Shown in pieces: positions 36,496-50,086 of a DNA stretch of 64,000 nt. The first letter of the stretch is position 1, and the number at the start of each line of letters is the position of its first letter. This DNA comes from Leptodactylus fallax (Eukaryota; Chordata; Amphibia; Anura; Leptodactylidae), in contig CAMRHE010000133.1 in assembly GCA_947044405.1 (NCBI GenBank), forward strand, positions 3,472,001 through 3,536,000, written 5' to 3'. A model generated the notes under the pieces. It saw only the letters and a list, made by a program, of their open reading frames with translations, was not told the DNA's origin and ran no database searches. Made by a program: the position numbers and the translations under genes.

Positions 36496-37765
36496 GTGAT
36501 TCTAAAATATACATAAAATTTTACCTTTGAAAACAGAAAAAGTACTTCCAGACCGTTCTTCTAAACAAAGTAGGACATAACCAGGGGTTGAACGCCCAAG
36601 GACATATCTTCAAAACCTGAGACTGTCCTTTGAAATTCAGAATTTGCAACATCTCCAATGTCCATGACCCTCAAACATTCTCAAAGTAGTGAAATAACTG
36701 AATGTACGCATATGGCTCATATAGTATAATAGGCCGGAAATAATTTATCTAGATAAAATATAAGGGTTTTTCATACTTAAAAAAATATGTGCATAAATAT
36801 TGCTGAAGTTCACTTTTTCATATTATTCCATCCTCACAGGGCCCCATAGTATGTACACTTGGAAGATAAGAAGAATGAGGGGCTAAAATATAAACCACCT
36901 CCGAAAAATCTATAAGATTTTATTGTGTTGCTCAATTTTTCACCTTTTTTCAGCTTTTAATTTTTTAGTTTCCATAAAGGGGCAAAAGATATCAAAAACA
37001 AATGTGGAGACCCCTTGAAGACCTCGAAGTTTTGGAAGGATTTGAGACATCGCTATCCATATTCACTATAATGTCTCTAGCCGTAGCCACTACTGAAGCT
37101 CATCTTCGAAGCAGCAACTTTGCGTCTGTAGCCTTGACAGAACAAAGACAACCAAACCTCTGAACTTCAATCCTCCCCCTCAAAGTGTTGGGGAAAGTTG
37201 TCGATATCTTCAGATCAACACGGTCCTCTTTCATGAAAGGTTAATGTTCTTCACCGATATTCTCGGAGTGGATGTCCACTTACAAGCCGGGGTTTGATGC
37301 ACTCTCTTGTGACTCGCAGGCAATATACCGAGCACATGAAGACATTTAGTGATCGACCGCTTCTCCGCTTTGAAACCATCTTGTATTATCATGAAGGCAA
37401 GCCAACTACAACTCAAGACACTTCTTGTTATGTCAAGTGGTGTGTATTTGTACATAAAGCTTTCTAGGATTCTTGATGGGTCACGCCAACCAAAAATAGT
37501 CTTTCGATCAAGATGTATTTGAAGCAAATAGAGTAAACCACTAAGAATCAAACCAACTTTACCTACATGAGAGATGGTTGTCAGTCTCCAAGTAAGACCA
37601 CCCCCTGGACTCCTAGGCCCGGAAGGAACAGAGTTTAGATCAATGATGTCAAGTTATACTTTAACTTTCCCCAAAAAACTATATATTGTTCTGCTCGGCT
37701 CCTCCTGTTCTATAACATGCTACATGAAAGCTTCCAGGGACTGTCAAGTCATATACAAATAAAGC
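36496..37765. other. No gene recognised
   Basis: No exon or repeat seen. A reverse open frame at 37231-37551 lacks any recognisable domain. Confidence 0.4.
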
Positions 37766-38539
37766 TTAAAGTGGACCTCCAACTATAAAACCACTTTTCA
37801 TTAATGAATAGTACAGGTGAATATAAAAAACTTTGTAATGTATCTTATTAAAGAAATCTGTTTTGTTCTCCATTTTACCAGACTGAGTTATACTTTACAT
37901 AGAAGTCTATGGAGAGGGGAGGAGGCTGCTGAATAAGAGACACATATAACTGAAGTTGCTACCATGTGAGTGAGAGCTTTTTTTGACATTACTCTATATT
38001 TGAAGATATGACTCTACTTCTGCAAATAAATAAGTCAACAGCCCACCTTCCATAGACTTCTGTGTGTGAGGCTAAGGTACAGAAGTCTAAGTGAAGGGAA
38101 AGAACAGGAGAGCAGCCCAATAAATGTTTCCTTCTACACTTATTAGGCTGCTCTCCTCCTCTTTGTTTCACTCAGATGGTTATTTCTATAGCATATGTTC
38201 CTGTCTTTAGCCTCTCACACAGAAGTCTATGGAGAGGGAAAGGAGAAGGCTGTTAACTGATTTACTGCTTAATTCTGTGTAGGTAGAGTCTTATCTTGAG
38301 AGACAGCAGTGTCACAAAATCTCTCTGACTCTCAGCAAGACAGAAACAGTTATTTGTGTGTGCCTTCCAGCAACCTCGGCCTCCCCTCCCTCTCCATAGA
38401 CTTCTATGTAAAAAGTAACTCAGTCAGATAAATGGTGAAGGAAACAGATTTCTTTAATAAGATATATTACCACATTTCTCATATTCACTTGTACTATTCG
38501 TTTATGAAAAGTTGTTTTATATTTGGAGGTTCACTTCAA
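37766..38539. mobile_element. Long palindromic MITE, about 774 bp
   Basis: The left arm from TTAAAGTGGACCTCCAA through CATAGAAGTCTATGGAGA (about 155 bp) is complementary to the right arm from TCTCCATAGACTTCTATGTA to TTGGAGGTTCACTTCAA. TTAA flanks the left end; the right has TTCAA, a likely mutated TTAA. Three internal copies of AGAAGTCTATGGAGA-like sequence form extra inner palindromes. Confidence 0.8.
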
Positions 38540-38924
38540 CTTTTTGGGGGTGTTCACTTTTCAAAAATGGAGGGTGGACAAATTGGTCCTGCTGACGTAC
38601 TCATCTCAGAGGTATCTAGTCTAGACAAAACCTCAGCTGTGAGCAGGACTCAGTCTATAATATTCCTTCTTTGGATATAAGCAGCATTTTTGTATTCACT
38701 GACAGCAAGAACACGCTACTGAGAGTTTGTTACTGTGTATCAGTGTGGATAGCTGTAGCAGTCCGGAGTCCAGGATAAGATTTGTGTTTAGCTATACTGA
38801 CTAGAATGACAAACTGGTATGTTTATGGGAAAGGCAAGGGAGGGAAACAACAGGGGGCACTGTGCATTCATGTGTGGGGTTCTGCTTCTGGTTTAAAAAT
38901 CCATATAATTATTAGCAAATCCTG
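38540..38924. other. No gene recognised
   Basis: No repeat family or exon is recognised between the long palindromic MITE and the dispersed repeat copy. Confidence 0.4.
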
Positions 38925-39090
38925 ATCAATTAGTGGAGTCGAGAGCAGCTATAAAGAGAGTCTTGCGCTCTGGAGGACCTGTCCTGTCCTTCATTACACA
39001 GACAACCTACTGATTTTAATGGTCAACATGTAATGCTTTATTTCACCTGTTGTGGCACTGCAGGAAAACAGAACACTCGCTGTCACGTTA
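38925..39090 (-). repeat. Dispersed repeat family, copy 3 (inverted)
   Basis: CTCTGGAGGACCTGTCCTGT then CATTACACAGACAACC is the reverse complement of the core of the copy at 255-575. Confidence 0.55.
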
Positions 39091-39610
39091 CCCCAAGAGA
39101 TTACAGCCAATCGCTAGGGTCCCATTTATGGTAATCCTGGATAACTCCTTTAAGAGAATATATAATAAACACCTGGCATGCATTTTACAGCAATTTTGAC
39201 TATATTTATGTTTGTAAGCTTTTTTTTCATATCTAGCACATAAATGAGATGCCAAGAAAGTTGCAAATTTTGCATTTTTTTCTTCTACCTTTGAAGTTTT
39301 TCTCCCCTCATCTGCTCGTGTTTTCACTAATATGGATGGCATCTGAATATTATCCTCAGCCCTAGGCTTTCTGTCTTTTAAGATTATACATTTGGGTTGT
39401 ATCGGGAGGTGAGATACGCTTCCTGAGCTTTTGAAGTTTTTTGACATTTTTTTAGCTTTTCTAGGTAGGTGCAGCTCACTGGTTAACAGATGATAGGGGG
39501 TCTCTGAACATTACGGACCCCCTTTGCTCCCCATGAACACTGCAGGGTAGATTTACTAAGCTAAATGTGTCAGATGTCTTGTTTAATTTGCACCAAAAAT
39601 TAGTGTTTTA
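39091..39610. other. No gene recognised
   Basis: T-rich without recognisable features. The 119-residue reverse open frame (39088-39447) has no domain. Confidence 0.4.
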
Positions 39611-39877
39611 GGCTAAGGCTCCACATGGCGTCCCGCAGCAAAAAAGCGCTGTGGGAAAAGCTGCGGCAGCAACGCATTTTGGCTCTTCCCGCAGTGCCGG
39701 TGTTTCCTAAGATATAATTGACATGCTGCGATTTCCAAAACTGCAACGGTTTTGGAAATCGCCGCGTGTCCACACCACGTATTTTACCGCAAAGTGGGCA
39801 TGGGATTCGCTAGCATCCCATCCACTTTGCTGTGACTGTAAAACAACGCGTTTCCACCATGTGGGTCCCGGCCTTAG
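39611..39877. mobile_element. Palindromic MITE, TAAGGCTCCACATGG ends
   Basis: CTAAGGCTCCACATGGCG at the left pairs with CCATGTGGGTCCCGGCCTTA at the right. Internal arms TGCGATTTCCAAAACTGCAA / GTTTTGGAAATCGCCGCG form a second hairpin in the middle. No target duplication could be fixed by eye. Confidence 0.7.
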
Positions 39878-39954
39878 ACATGTTTTACGCCTTTCTAGAC
39901 TGAGATGTGGCTTAGCAGGTAAGGGAGTGGCCTGAATGTGACAACAAATATCTG

Positions 39955-40160
39955 ACCATCAACATCATCAGGCTCGGGCCCAATCACAAGCCAGAAGAGG
40001 ACACCGGAATGCGGAGGATGCCACGTCGGAGCCCACGAAAAGTGAGTATTGTGTTTTTTTAATTTTTACACACCAATTATTTTATTGTGGGGTCTGAAGA
40101 GATTCCAGAATATAATAATCTCACTTCTCCGCTTTTACAAACCTTGTGAATATTTGCCAA
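39955..40160. mobile_element. Fragment of the TAGAGATG hAT-type family
   Basis: Holds the internal modules GAAAAGTGAGTATTGTG, GTGGGGTCTGAAGAGATTCC and AATATAATAATCTCACTTC in family order, without recognisable termini. Confidence 0.6.
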
Positions 40161-41383
40161 ATCAAACTCGCAAGGTTGGGAGTCAAAAATGTATCCTCTA
40201 TCTTGGGGAACATGCATCTAGTTTGTGAGCAAAATTTCCCTGATAGTTTGCTACAGTGTATCAGTCTGGAGTCTGAGAGCTCAAAGACCATTGTCTAGTC
40301 TGGATGCAATTGTACCAAACTCAGCTGTGAGAAGTCTTGGGTCTGGTGGTTTTTAGCTTTTGTGTAGGATGAATGTTCTAAGAAGTTGCTAAAAAAAATT
40401 TGCTAAATTTATCAAAATGTTACAAATTGTGTGCAACTTCCTAGCTATGTTAGGCACGATTCTCTTCCATCAGACTCCCGAGAACAGCTGAGCAAGTATC
40501 CATGCTGGGAGTTGTAGTTTCCCGACACCTGGAGTACCCTGATCTAACGTGTATGGTCAGCGATGAATGTCTACCCTTCCCCCTACAAATACTTTGTATC
40601 AGTTCTTTGCAGCAGCGATTCCCTCCTCCCCCCAGACTCCATCAGGTCTTTGATGTACGTTGTCAGGCAGTGTATTAGACCTCCTTCGACCTGTCAGAGG
40701 AATAAATCTGATTGTGTTCTCCCTCAAGGATTCTTTGATGGTTTGATCAATGTCAACTTTGAGAAAATGAGAAGTTTGCCCTTATAGAAAACCCGTTGAG
40801 AGACATCATCCCAAATTATATCTGCAGGCTGTTCGGGAGTGCGCCCATTATTAGTGATTTGTACGACTTGGACAGATGCAAACACATAACCAGCGAAAAA
40901 CAATCCTCTCCTACAGAGAGTAGACAAGTGTGAGAGGTCCATGTAATCCTCCCCATACCCTTCTATAGGGTCCATGTACGGCAATCACCAGGGTCAGAAT
41001 TATGGCGGAACACTGGGTGACATCTTATATGAACCTACAAGGACTGTCACCCAGCTTGTCTACACTTCTGATCATTTCCTTTTCACTTGAATTTATCACG
41101 GCCACTACAGAACTGATATTATAATGTACAAAAATTAAAACTTTTTACCATTTCATAAAAAAGGACTTCTACGACTTGACAAATTTACCAAAATTTTGGC
41201 CAATAACTGGAATAAATTATAGCTCAAAATTCATACCAGCTACTCCCTGGTGTTGATTTGTCAAGCAGGAAATGTTACTGAAAGCAGGGGAAACCATGCA
41301 ATGGCGGCCATATTGGTTGAAACATATTAATTGTATGTGAATTGGACCAAACCATGTAGGCTGAAGTGGGGCAGATGGTACAA
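40161..41383. other. No gene; small hAT MITE fragment near 40490-40545
   Basis: CATGCTGGGAGTTGTAGTTT and CTGGAGTACCCTGATC match the right half of the MITE at 2280-2436. The rest is unremarkable. Confidence 0.45.
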
Positions 41384-41391
41384 CTCTTGAC

Positions 41392-41497
41392 TAGAGATAA
41401 GCGAAACGATTCCTAACCAGCCGGGTTTTCTACAAAACTGGTGGGTGAACCTCAGAAATGTTTGCGAAATGAATCTTGCGAGGTTCATCTATCCCTA
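41392..41497. mobile_element. 106-bp hAT-type mini element with perfect 8-bp target duplication
   Basis: TAGAGATAAGCGAAACG at the left and GTTCATCTATCCCTA at the right, flanked by CTCTTGAC at 41384-41391 and 41498-41505. It is a deletion form retaining little more than the two ends of the 353-355 bp family. Confidence 0.85.
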
Positions 41498-41505
41498 CTC
41501 TTGAC

Positions 41506-42679
41506 TGAGGTTGTTCTAGTTAGGAGGAGGAGATGGTCAGCCATTGTCCTACTCACTTTTTGGAACCAGTGTGTGACAGACAATATGATCATGATCATTT
41601 TGGGCGAACCTCATAGCTATAATACAAGCTATGAGCCTCAGACCAGGTTGGACACCTTTTTAGAATCTTCGCTCTGGGCATATGAGGTATTTTTGAGTTT
41701 TGTGGAAGAATTAGGAATTAGACTCTCATGCATGATAGAGCATCATTAGGTCTCCCTGCGGCTCCTTCACCAATGTGAATGGTGTTGCAATGCAACCTCC
41801 AGGGTGCTGAAACTGCAACCTTAAAAATCCACCAGTGCTCAATCTTTTTGTGACTAGAAGTTGCCTTTGCGGCCAAGGACACTGTGTAACACAAGCCTTA
41901 GAGCAGATTTTTTTTTGTTGAGGACACACTTACTGACCCTAGGGAGGACCATCACCCGGCCTCAGCTCCAGCCAAGTGGTTACCAAGACTTCACTTCCAT
42001 TTCAAGGACTATTTGCTATTTGTTGTTACTCACCTTGCTTTAAGTAAACTGTGAGTTGTTACACGAATCAACATTGTCTCCTCTATCCTGCACTACCATC
42101 AAGGACACTCCGACCACCATCAGGCTCAGGAAGGATTACTACAGGGAAGTGCCCTAGGGGATACTAACTACCATTATCCCCCGCAATAGAGGTCCTCAGT
42201 GCACCAACCCTGAGGTGTGCCCCAGTGAGGCCAACCTCGCTGACTGATTTCTACTCCCTGCCTTCCTCCACTGGGTTGCTGAAGATATATATATGAAAAA
42301 AACTACATTTTGAGACTAAAATAGTCTGACCATCTGATGAGCTGTGTTTTTATCAAACCCATGGAATTATGGGTGATATGGAAATTAAATTGATATCAAT
42401 TTCAGAGCTGCAGGTTGCAGAATATCCACAAGAAGGACCTGAAAGTAACTGAGATAATATGTGATAAAGCGAAATTAAAGGGATGCGGAGCGTGACCACA
42501 ACATGTGCTGTAATTAAATGCGGTGCTGAGGTTTAACTGTGAGGGCGTCAATCTGGAGGAATCCTCTCAGGTTTCATGGTGTGCATAGTTGCCATGCAGT
42601 ACTAGGGTCCTGGGTTTGACTTATATGGTCTCCTCATGTTTGCAGACCTCACAACTAATTCCCAACCATGTCCCTCTGT
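41506..42679. other. No gene recognised; possible SINE-like scrap near 42600
   Basis: AGGGTCCTGGGTTTGAC then GTCTCCTCATGTTTGCA near 42605-42645 is faintly like a tRNA-derived SINE head and body. The rest shows nothing recognisable. Confidence 0.35.
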
Positions 42680-43062
42680 GCCCCCCACAGTATAACGACC
42701 CTTTAGTGGCCGTGACATGGTATCATGCTCCTTGTGGTCACCACACAATATAATATCCCTTTGTAGCCACTACAGTATAATTTCCCCCTCAATGTGGTCC
42801 CCGCAGTATAATGCCCCCTTAATATAGCCCCCACAGTATAATGCCCCCTTAATATGGTCCCCACAGTATAGTGCCCCCTTAATATGGTCCCCACAGTATA
42901 ATGCCCCCTTAATATGGCCCCTACAGTATAGTGTCACCTTAATATGGTCCCTACAGTATAATGCCCCCTTAATATGGTCCCTAAAGTATAATGTCCTCCT
43001 TAATGCGACCTCACAGTATAATGTCCCCAAATATGACACCCACAGTATAATGCCCTGGCTAA
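42680..43062 (+). repeat. 30-bp minisatellite
   Basis: About 12 copies of CCCCCTTAATATGGTCCCCA with CAGTATAATG. The glycine/histidine/tyrosine-rich reverse frames are translations of it. Confidence 0.9.
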
Positions 43063-43143
43063 TGTATAATGACCTGGATTAAAGACAAGGACCAATCCGA
43101 TGATCTAATATGTTGACCAGTCCACACACTGAATACATTATGG

Positions 43144-43351
43144 TTAAAGAGAACTTCCAATTTCCTAAAGATCTTAAAAGTGTTATAAGGATTAAACATG
43201 GCGGCTTTCTTCCAGAAACAGTGCCAGCCCTGTCCATGGGTTGTGTCATTGAAGTTATTGGAGCTGCAATACCATTCACAACCTGAAGAGAGATGTGGCG
43301 CTATTTTTTTCTTAAGCCTTAAATTTTTTTACTTCTATATAACCCATTTAA
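43144..43351. mobile_element. TTAA-type MITE, GCGCCAC family
   Basis: TTAAAGAGAACTTCCAA at the left and TATATAACCCATTTAA at the right. The interior reads CATGGCGGCTTTCTTCCAG, CAGTGCCAGCCCTGTCC, then the inverse ACAACCTGAAGAGAGATGTG and GTGGCGCTATTTTTT. TTAA lies at both ends. Confidence 0.68.
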
Positions 43352-43726
43352 TCTTTAATTTTTCCGTCATGTTCAAGTGGTTCTGTCCATCCAATGTCAG
43401 CCGACTGGATCCACGGCTACCCCCTAAGTGTTCTCATTTTCTTCACTCAACCCATCACTATGAGTAGAAGTAGAATCCTCTTTCCGTTGAATTCTTTCCG
43501 CCTTTTTTATTTACTTCATACTAATTAAAAGTCATTAAGATTTTAATCTCCGTGACCAGCTCCGTAACGCCGGCCGCACCTGTTCACGGCGAGAAAGTCA
43601 ATTACATGTTCTAATCCGTCCCCGGTTAGTCATACTCTGGAGCCGCCATCTCAAATCAATTCCTGCAGTTCCTCCCAAGCACTGATTAAAGGAAAATCTG
43701 CATCTTAGCGGCCTCCATAAGGGAAC
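43352..43726. other. Non-repetitive stretch, no gene seen
   Basis: No repeat family or exon is recognised between two TTAA-type MITEs. Confidence 0.4.
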
Positions 43727-43900
43727 TTAAAGGGATTTTTCAGGTTCTTATCTATTGATGATCTATCCTTACAACTCATAAGACCACTAATGATCAGCTA
43801 CGTGTGAGCGCTGAATACTAAGCGCAGCGCCGTATATTGTATAGTGGCCGTGCTTGGTATTGCAGCTCAGCCCTATTCACTCAAATGCTGCTGCTACATC
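43727..43900. mobile_element. TTAA-type MITE, left half
   Basis: TTAAAGGGATTTTTCAGG, then TTGATGATCTATCCTTA, GCGCAGCGCCGTATATTG and GGTATTGCAGCTCAGCCC as in 5071-5423. The right arm is absent. Confidence 0.6.
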
Positions 43901-45671
43901 TCAAGCTCTCTGCTCGCCTTATCTATCTTATATGGTTGAGAACATCATTTCAAGGCTTACTTAAATTTTAAGTGTGCGCCGTACTCCTAATACCCTGGGG
44001 CATGTGCAGTAAACCAGGGAGTACTTGTCCTAGCTACATCCCCCGGCCTCAGATTATTATAGTCTGGGGCTCTTCATGAGCAATGATTTCCTGGATTCAC
44101 ATCAGTCAAACACAAAAAGTTTCGGGTGTGGATGAACCCAAAATTTTTCGAAAATTTGTAACAAACCCCCTTTTTTAGGAACTGGTTCACTCTCGTCTTT
44201 TATCAATGTGTTGTGTGAAAGACTTGCGGGCCCCCTTCCTCCACGGGCCCCGTAGTAAATCTCTACCCTGCCTCCATGGTAGGTACAGTACATCATTGAA
44301 CCTGATAGTATGCAATACGCTCCTAATCTCCCCCTAGTGGTGGCTACAGGCAGAACATTAATATTGAAATCTATGTCTATGCAGGGGATTTGGAGCTCTG
44401 TATAAGGAAACGTGAGCCATATTATGAAGGTATACTAAGACAAAAATAGACAAGCATTAAAGGGGCTGTCTAATATTTGGAGCAACCTTAAAACAATAAC
44501 AAAGATGTCATACCTCTCCCTGACGCCCCGTTTTCCGGTCCAAACCCCTGTCAAGGCTCTCCGCTCCAGAATCCGATAGGCTCACATGACCGCTGAGACC
44601 TATCAGTATGTCAGAGATGTCACCGATCCCTCTCCAGCAGCCGCAGCCACGTGAGCATGGCGGTTTCTGGCATGGCAAAACCTGAAACGTGAGGGAAAGG
44701 GGACGGGGACCGGACAATGGATGGTCAGGGATAGGTGAGTATTTTTTTTGTTTGTCTTACTCCAACCTCGCCCACTCCTGAGGTTGCTCCAAGTCCTGGA
44801 CAATCCCTTGAACTTGTCCAGTCAATAGTGATTGGTACACGCAACCAAACTACACAGATGCCCCCCCCCCCGGCCGAGCCCTGTCTATATAACTAGTTAT
44901 ACGTAACTAAACTTTAGCTCAGGGTTAAACAAGTGTGTATAATCCTTATAGACGCCATTATAATCTAATATTTCATGTTGTAATTGCCGGTGAGATATTT
45001 CCAAGCTATTACTGTAACGTATCATCTATGGCGAGACTCTAATGGGAGACTGAGCCTAAAACGCGTGGAGCCGACAGCGCTCAATACAAGCTGTGAAGTG
45101 AAAATGAGCAGGTGACCGTCAATCTTATCTCAGGGTGTCAGATCTGCAAATGCAATGTGATTACCGCATTCACACTGAATTAGTACCTTTGCCAATGAGG
45201 AACCGTAGGACGTGGCACCCGAAATAGTCAGCTGTCTGAAATATGACATTATCTCAGCACGAGGCGCTGCACCCTTTGCAGGCAGGAGGCGTTAGCCGCT
45301 CTCCTTAACATCACTTAAAGCCGAGCTGTTTTGCATGCCAGGGATGGAAAATATATTCTGTGTTTGATATTTTAACCCTTCGCTTTTCAGGTTATATTGG
45401 ATAGGGTTTCTTAAAATTAAGAAGATTTAGAATTGCTATTTTGGCAATGTAATTTGTAAATGACGAGCAAATATGCAAATGAGATGCAAAGGTAAAAGTA
45501 ATAGTATCAGTCTTCTAAGCAACCCTCAGGCGTCATGTACATGGCACAGCTTCTATAGGAGAGTACAGTGCAGTATAGAGGCACCATATGATGGCACTTC
45601 GCATACCATATAGGCTCCTTAAACTAAGACTTTTCTACAATTGTATCCACTCTAGACAACGCTCTGTAAGC
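43901..45671. other. No gene recognised
   Basis: A faint hAT-family segment lies at 44020-44170. A C-run lies near 44860. 44900-45400 is complex, repeat-free sequence of the kind that may include conserved noncoding elements (unverified). Confidence 0.4.
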
Positions 45672-45673
45672 TA

Positions 45674-47287
<1,614 letters not shown>

Positions 47288-47339
47288 TAAATACATCATC
47301 AGCATACATTTCGCAACTGTCTTGATACATTGTTTCAAT

Positions 47340-48194
47340 TAGAGATGGGCAAAACTCTCAGGATTTGTTTTGTTTCGGGTTTGGGTGGTTGGGGTTTCTT
47401 TCAGGTTGAACAACTTCGGTACAAACCGCACCTTAAAATTGCTTAAAACATAGTGTATAACACTGTCAGGGTTCCTAGGAATCTATCTATAAAACATAGT
47501 GTAGAACACTGTCAGGGCTCCTAAGAGCCTAACTATAAAACATACTGTAGAACACTGTCAGGGCTCCTAGGAACCTATCTATAAAACATAGTGTATAACA
47601 CTGTCAGGGCTCCTAGGAACCTATCTATAAAACATAGTGTATAACACTGTCAGGGCTCCTAGGAACCTATCTATAAAACATAGTGTATAACACTGTCAGG
47701 GCTCCTAGGAACCTATCTATAAAACATAGTGTAGAACACTGTCAGGGCTCCTAGGAACCTATCTATAAAACATAGTGTATGACACTGTCAGGGCTCCTAG
47801 GAACCTATCTATAAAACATAGTGTAGAACACTGTCAGGGCTCCTAGGTTCCTATCTAAAAAACATAGTGTAGAATACTATGTGATTGGGCCTCAGCAGAG
47901 GCATGGGCACACCAACCGTCATGGCGTTATAGCGCTTGGCACATGACTTCACCGAGAAGGCAGAAAGAGAGAGATGGACGCTGCGATGAGGCCCAAAAGA
48001 GGTAACGTAAGGTGAGTATAAATGTTTTTTTTTTTTTGTTACCTCCCCTGGGCCTCCATCTGAAGAGACCCCAGAATATACTGTAATAATTTCACTTCCC
48101 CTTCTATCCAAACAAGTTCGGACCAAAATGAATCAGAGGATCGCTTCGTCGGAACATGGGACAAAACTAATCTTCAGACGTTCGCCCATCTTTA
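47340..48194. mobile_element. Enlarged TAGAGATGGGC hAT-type relic containing a minisatellite
   Basis: TAGAGATGGGCAAAAC at the left and TTCGCCCATCTTTA at the right are inverted. The right half has the family modules GTGAGTATAAATG, CTCCCCTGGGCCTCCATCTG and TAATAATTTCACTTCCCC. No matching 8-bp flanks were found, so it may be a recombinant of two copies. Internal expansion is due to the 46-bp array. Confidence 0.65.
47444..47878 (+). repeat. 46-bp minisatellite
   Basis: About nine copies of AAAACATAGTGTATAACACT then GTCAGGGCTCCTAGGAACCT and ATCTAT, exactly 46 bp apart in the central copies. Alternating ATAACAC/AGAACAC variants. Confidence 0.92.
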
Positions 48195-48984
48195 ATGAAG
48201 CCTCATATTGTCTAATTTGTTGCAGTATTTTGAGCCAAATGCCAGGAGTGATTTTAGCAGAAGGGAGAAGTATAAGAACTTCCTATATATTTCCCTGTCC
48301 TATTGAAGCCACTTTTGGCTTTGGCTCAAAAAAACTCAGCAAAATCTGCAACAAAAAATGCAACTTTTCTGCAACATGGAGCCTCAGCCTTATACTGCCT
48401 CTGTCTCTTTAAATAGCTTTACAGCTATGAGGCGCTTTGTGTCCGGAGCTTCACCACTGAATTATGGGGGCTGTATAAGGAGAGACATGGAAATTTTCAA
48501 TAGTCAAGTTTCTATGGAATCTAAAGTGATGCGTTTCTGCTACATTGTCACTTTTCCAGACCAGTGATTTCCAAGACTATTAATGGGATATGAGTAAGAA
48601 GTGTTTTGTGTGTATAATGCAATTTTACCTCATCTGGCAAATGAACGGTGTCATTGAATTTACCACCAGATAGATGTGTAATTGGATGAGGTCAGGAACA
48701 ATCCCCTCTGGCAAGAGCTCATATATTAAGAAATTGGTTGTATGTCGCAGGCAAGCGAAATTTCTGATGGTGTAATGGAAGAGGGGGTTATGACTAGACT
48801 CCTATCCTTCTCAGTTTTAAAGGCAGTTAAAGGGGTTTTAGGTTTTTTTATATACTGATGACCTATCCATGGGACCCAATCGGTAGGGGTCTGACACCTG
48901 TAGCCCATACCCATCAGCTAATCCAGCTGCCTCCCTGCTGTGAACGGAGCCCGTACTCTCCTAAACCGTAGGCAGGTATACAGT
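48195..48984. other. No gene; TTAA-type MITE scrap near 48828-48950
   Basis: TTAAAGGGGTTTTAGG, then CTGATGACCTATCCATGGGA and CGGTAGGGGTCTGACACCTG, matches interiors of other MITEs. Otherwise unremarkable. Confidence 0.45.
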
Positions 48985-49505
48985 CTCACTTTAGCTGCAC
49001 TCCTTACTCCCACTTTCTCTTTTTAATACTTACTGTATCACTCTAAATGGATTTTTGGGTGCCTGAGGAGGATTCTGGACATTTGCCTCCTCCCCTCTGA
49101 CAACATATTTCTCTCAAACCGGCTGAGATAAGGAGATGTTAACATAATCTTCCTCCGTCCTCTTCCCCTCTCACAGCTTTCAGCATAACTGCAGCAGCAC
49201 ACCCCTCCTCTCCTTTCTTCCCTGTCTAGTATTTACTGTTTTACTTAAAACAGATTTTTAGGTCATTTGGGTGGTTTTTGGACATTTACAATCAAATGCC
49301 ATCCGTAAATAGGATTCTCTCACACAGGTTGAGCCAAAGAGATTGAAACATCTTGTACCCTCCGCCTTCCCTCTCACAACTTTCAGTCTCACTGCAGCTG
49401 CACATCCCTCCTACCCCCTTTACCCTGTCTAGTATTTACTATTTTACCCTACCATTTTAATTATTTTTTGGGTGATTTAGATGGTTTCTGGACATTTACA
49501 AAGCG
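48985..49505 (+). repeat. Three tandem copies of about 202 bp
   Basis: AGTATTTACTGTTTT-type words at 49028, 49229 and 49432 mark the copies. Each has a TCACAGCTTTCAG/CACTGCAGCTGCAC portion, a CTCCT block, and GGTTTTTGGACATTTACA. Moderately diverged. Confidence 0.75.
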
Positions 49506-49832
49506 ATTTCACACTGGAAAAAAAGTATGCTACAGACTTCTTAAAGTCAGGAAGATGCCACCTACTTCTGATAGTATATATTATTCTACTGATTGATGCA
49601 AACATTATTTTGATAAGTGCATTTTATAGGGGTTGTACCAAGTTTTAAGTGCACTTTCCCGGGATTGTATCAAGATTTGTTCACGTGTTTGCTCTCATAG
49701 AGAATGAATGGAGCAGTGGAGCGCATGCTTGGCCTGCCACTCCATCAGGATAGGAGAACCAGACCACTGTTCTCGGGATTGGTGGTGTCCATGGGGATAA
49801 GGGATAGCGTCAAGATTTGGTATACAGCCTCT
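49506..49832. other. MITE-like fragment, no gene
   Basis: ATAGGGGTTGTACCAAGTTT and AGAATGAATGGAGCAGTGG resemble the 20.2-21.3 kb repeat family. No termini found. Confidence 0.4.
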
Positions 49833-50086
49833 TTAAAGGGAACCGGTCAGAGGAATTTGGGAAACCAGAACACCCAAATGCCTGGCGCATGCGCAGGGAA
49901 TCCGAGGTGTACTTTCTCCGGCTTCATTGAACCACTGCGCAGGTGCCAGGTATGCAGGTACTGGGTCAGCATTTTTTTTAAATGCGGGCAGCTTTATAAC
50001 AGGGCTATTTTGGACACTGAAGCCCTGGACCATAAGGATCGGTGGGTGGTTTAGTGTCCCAATTCGCCCTGAGAGGTTCCCTTTAA
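49833..50086. mobile_element. Palindromic MITE, TTAAAGGGAACC ends
   Basis: TTAAAGGGAACCGGTCAGAG against CCTGAGAGGTTCCCTTTAA; TTAA at 49833-49836 and 50083-50086. An inner palindrome pairs TGGCGCATGCGCAGG with ACTGCGCAGGTGCCAGG. The 116- and 93-residue frames over it are incidental. Confidence 0.8.
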
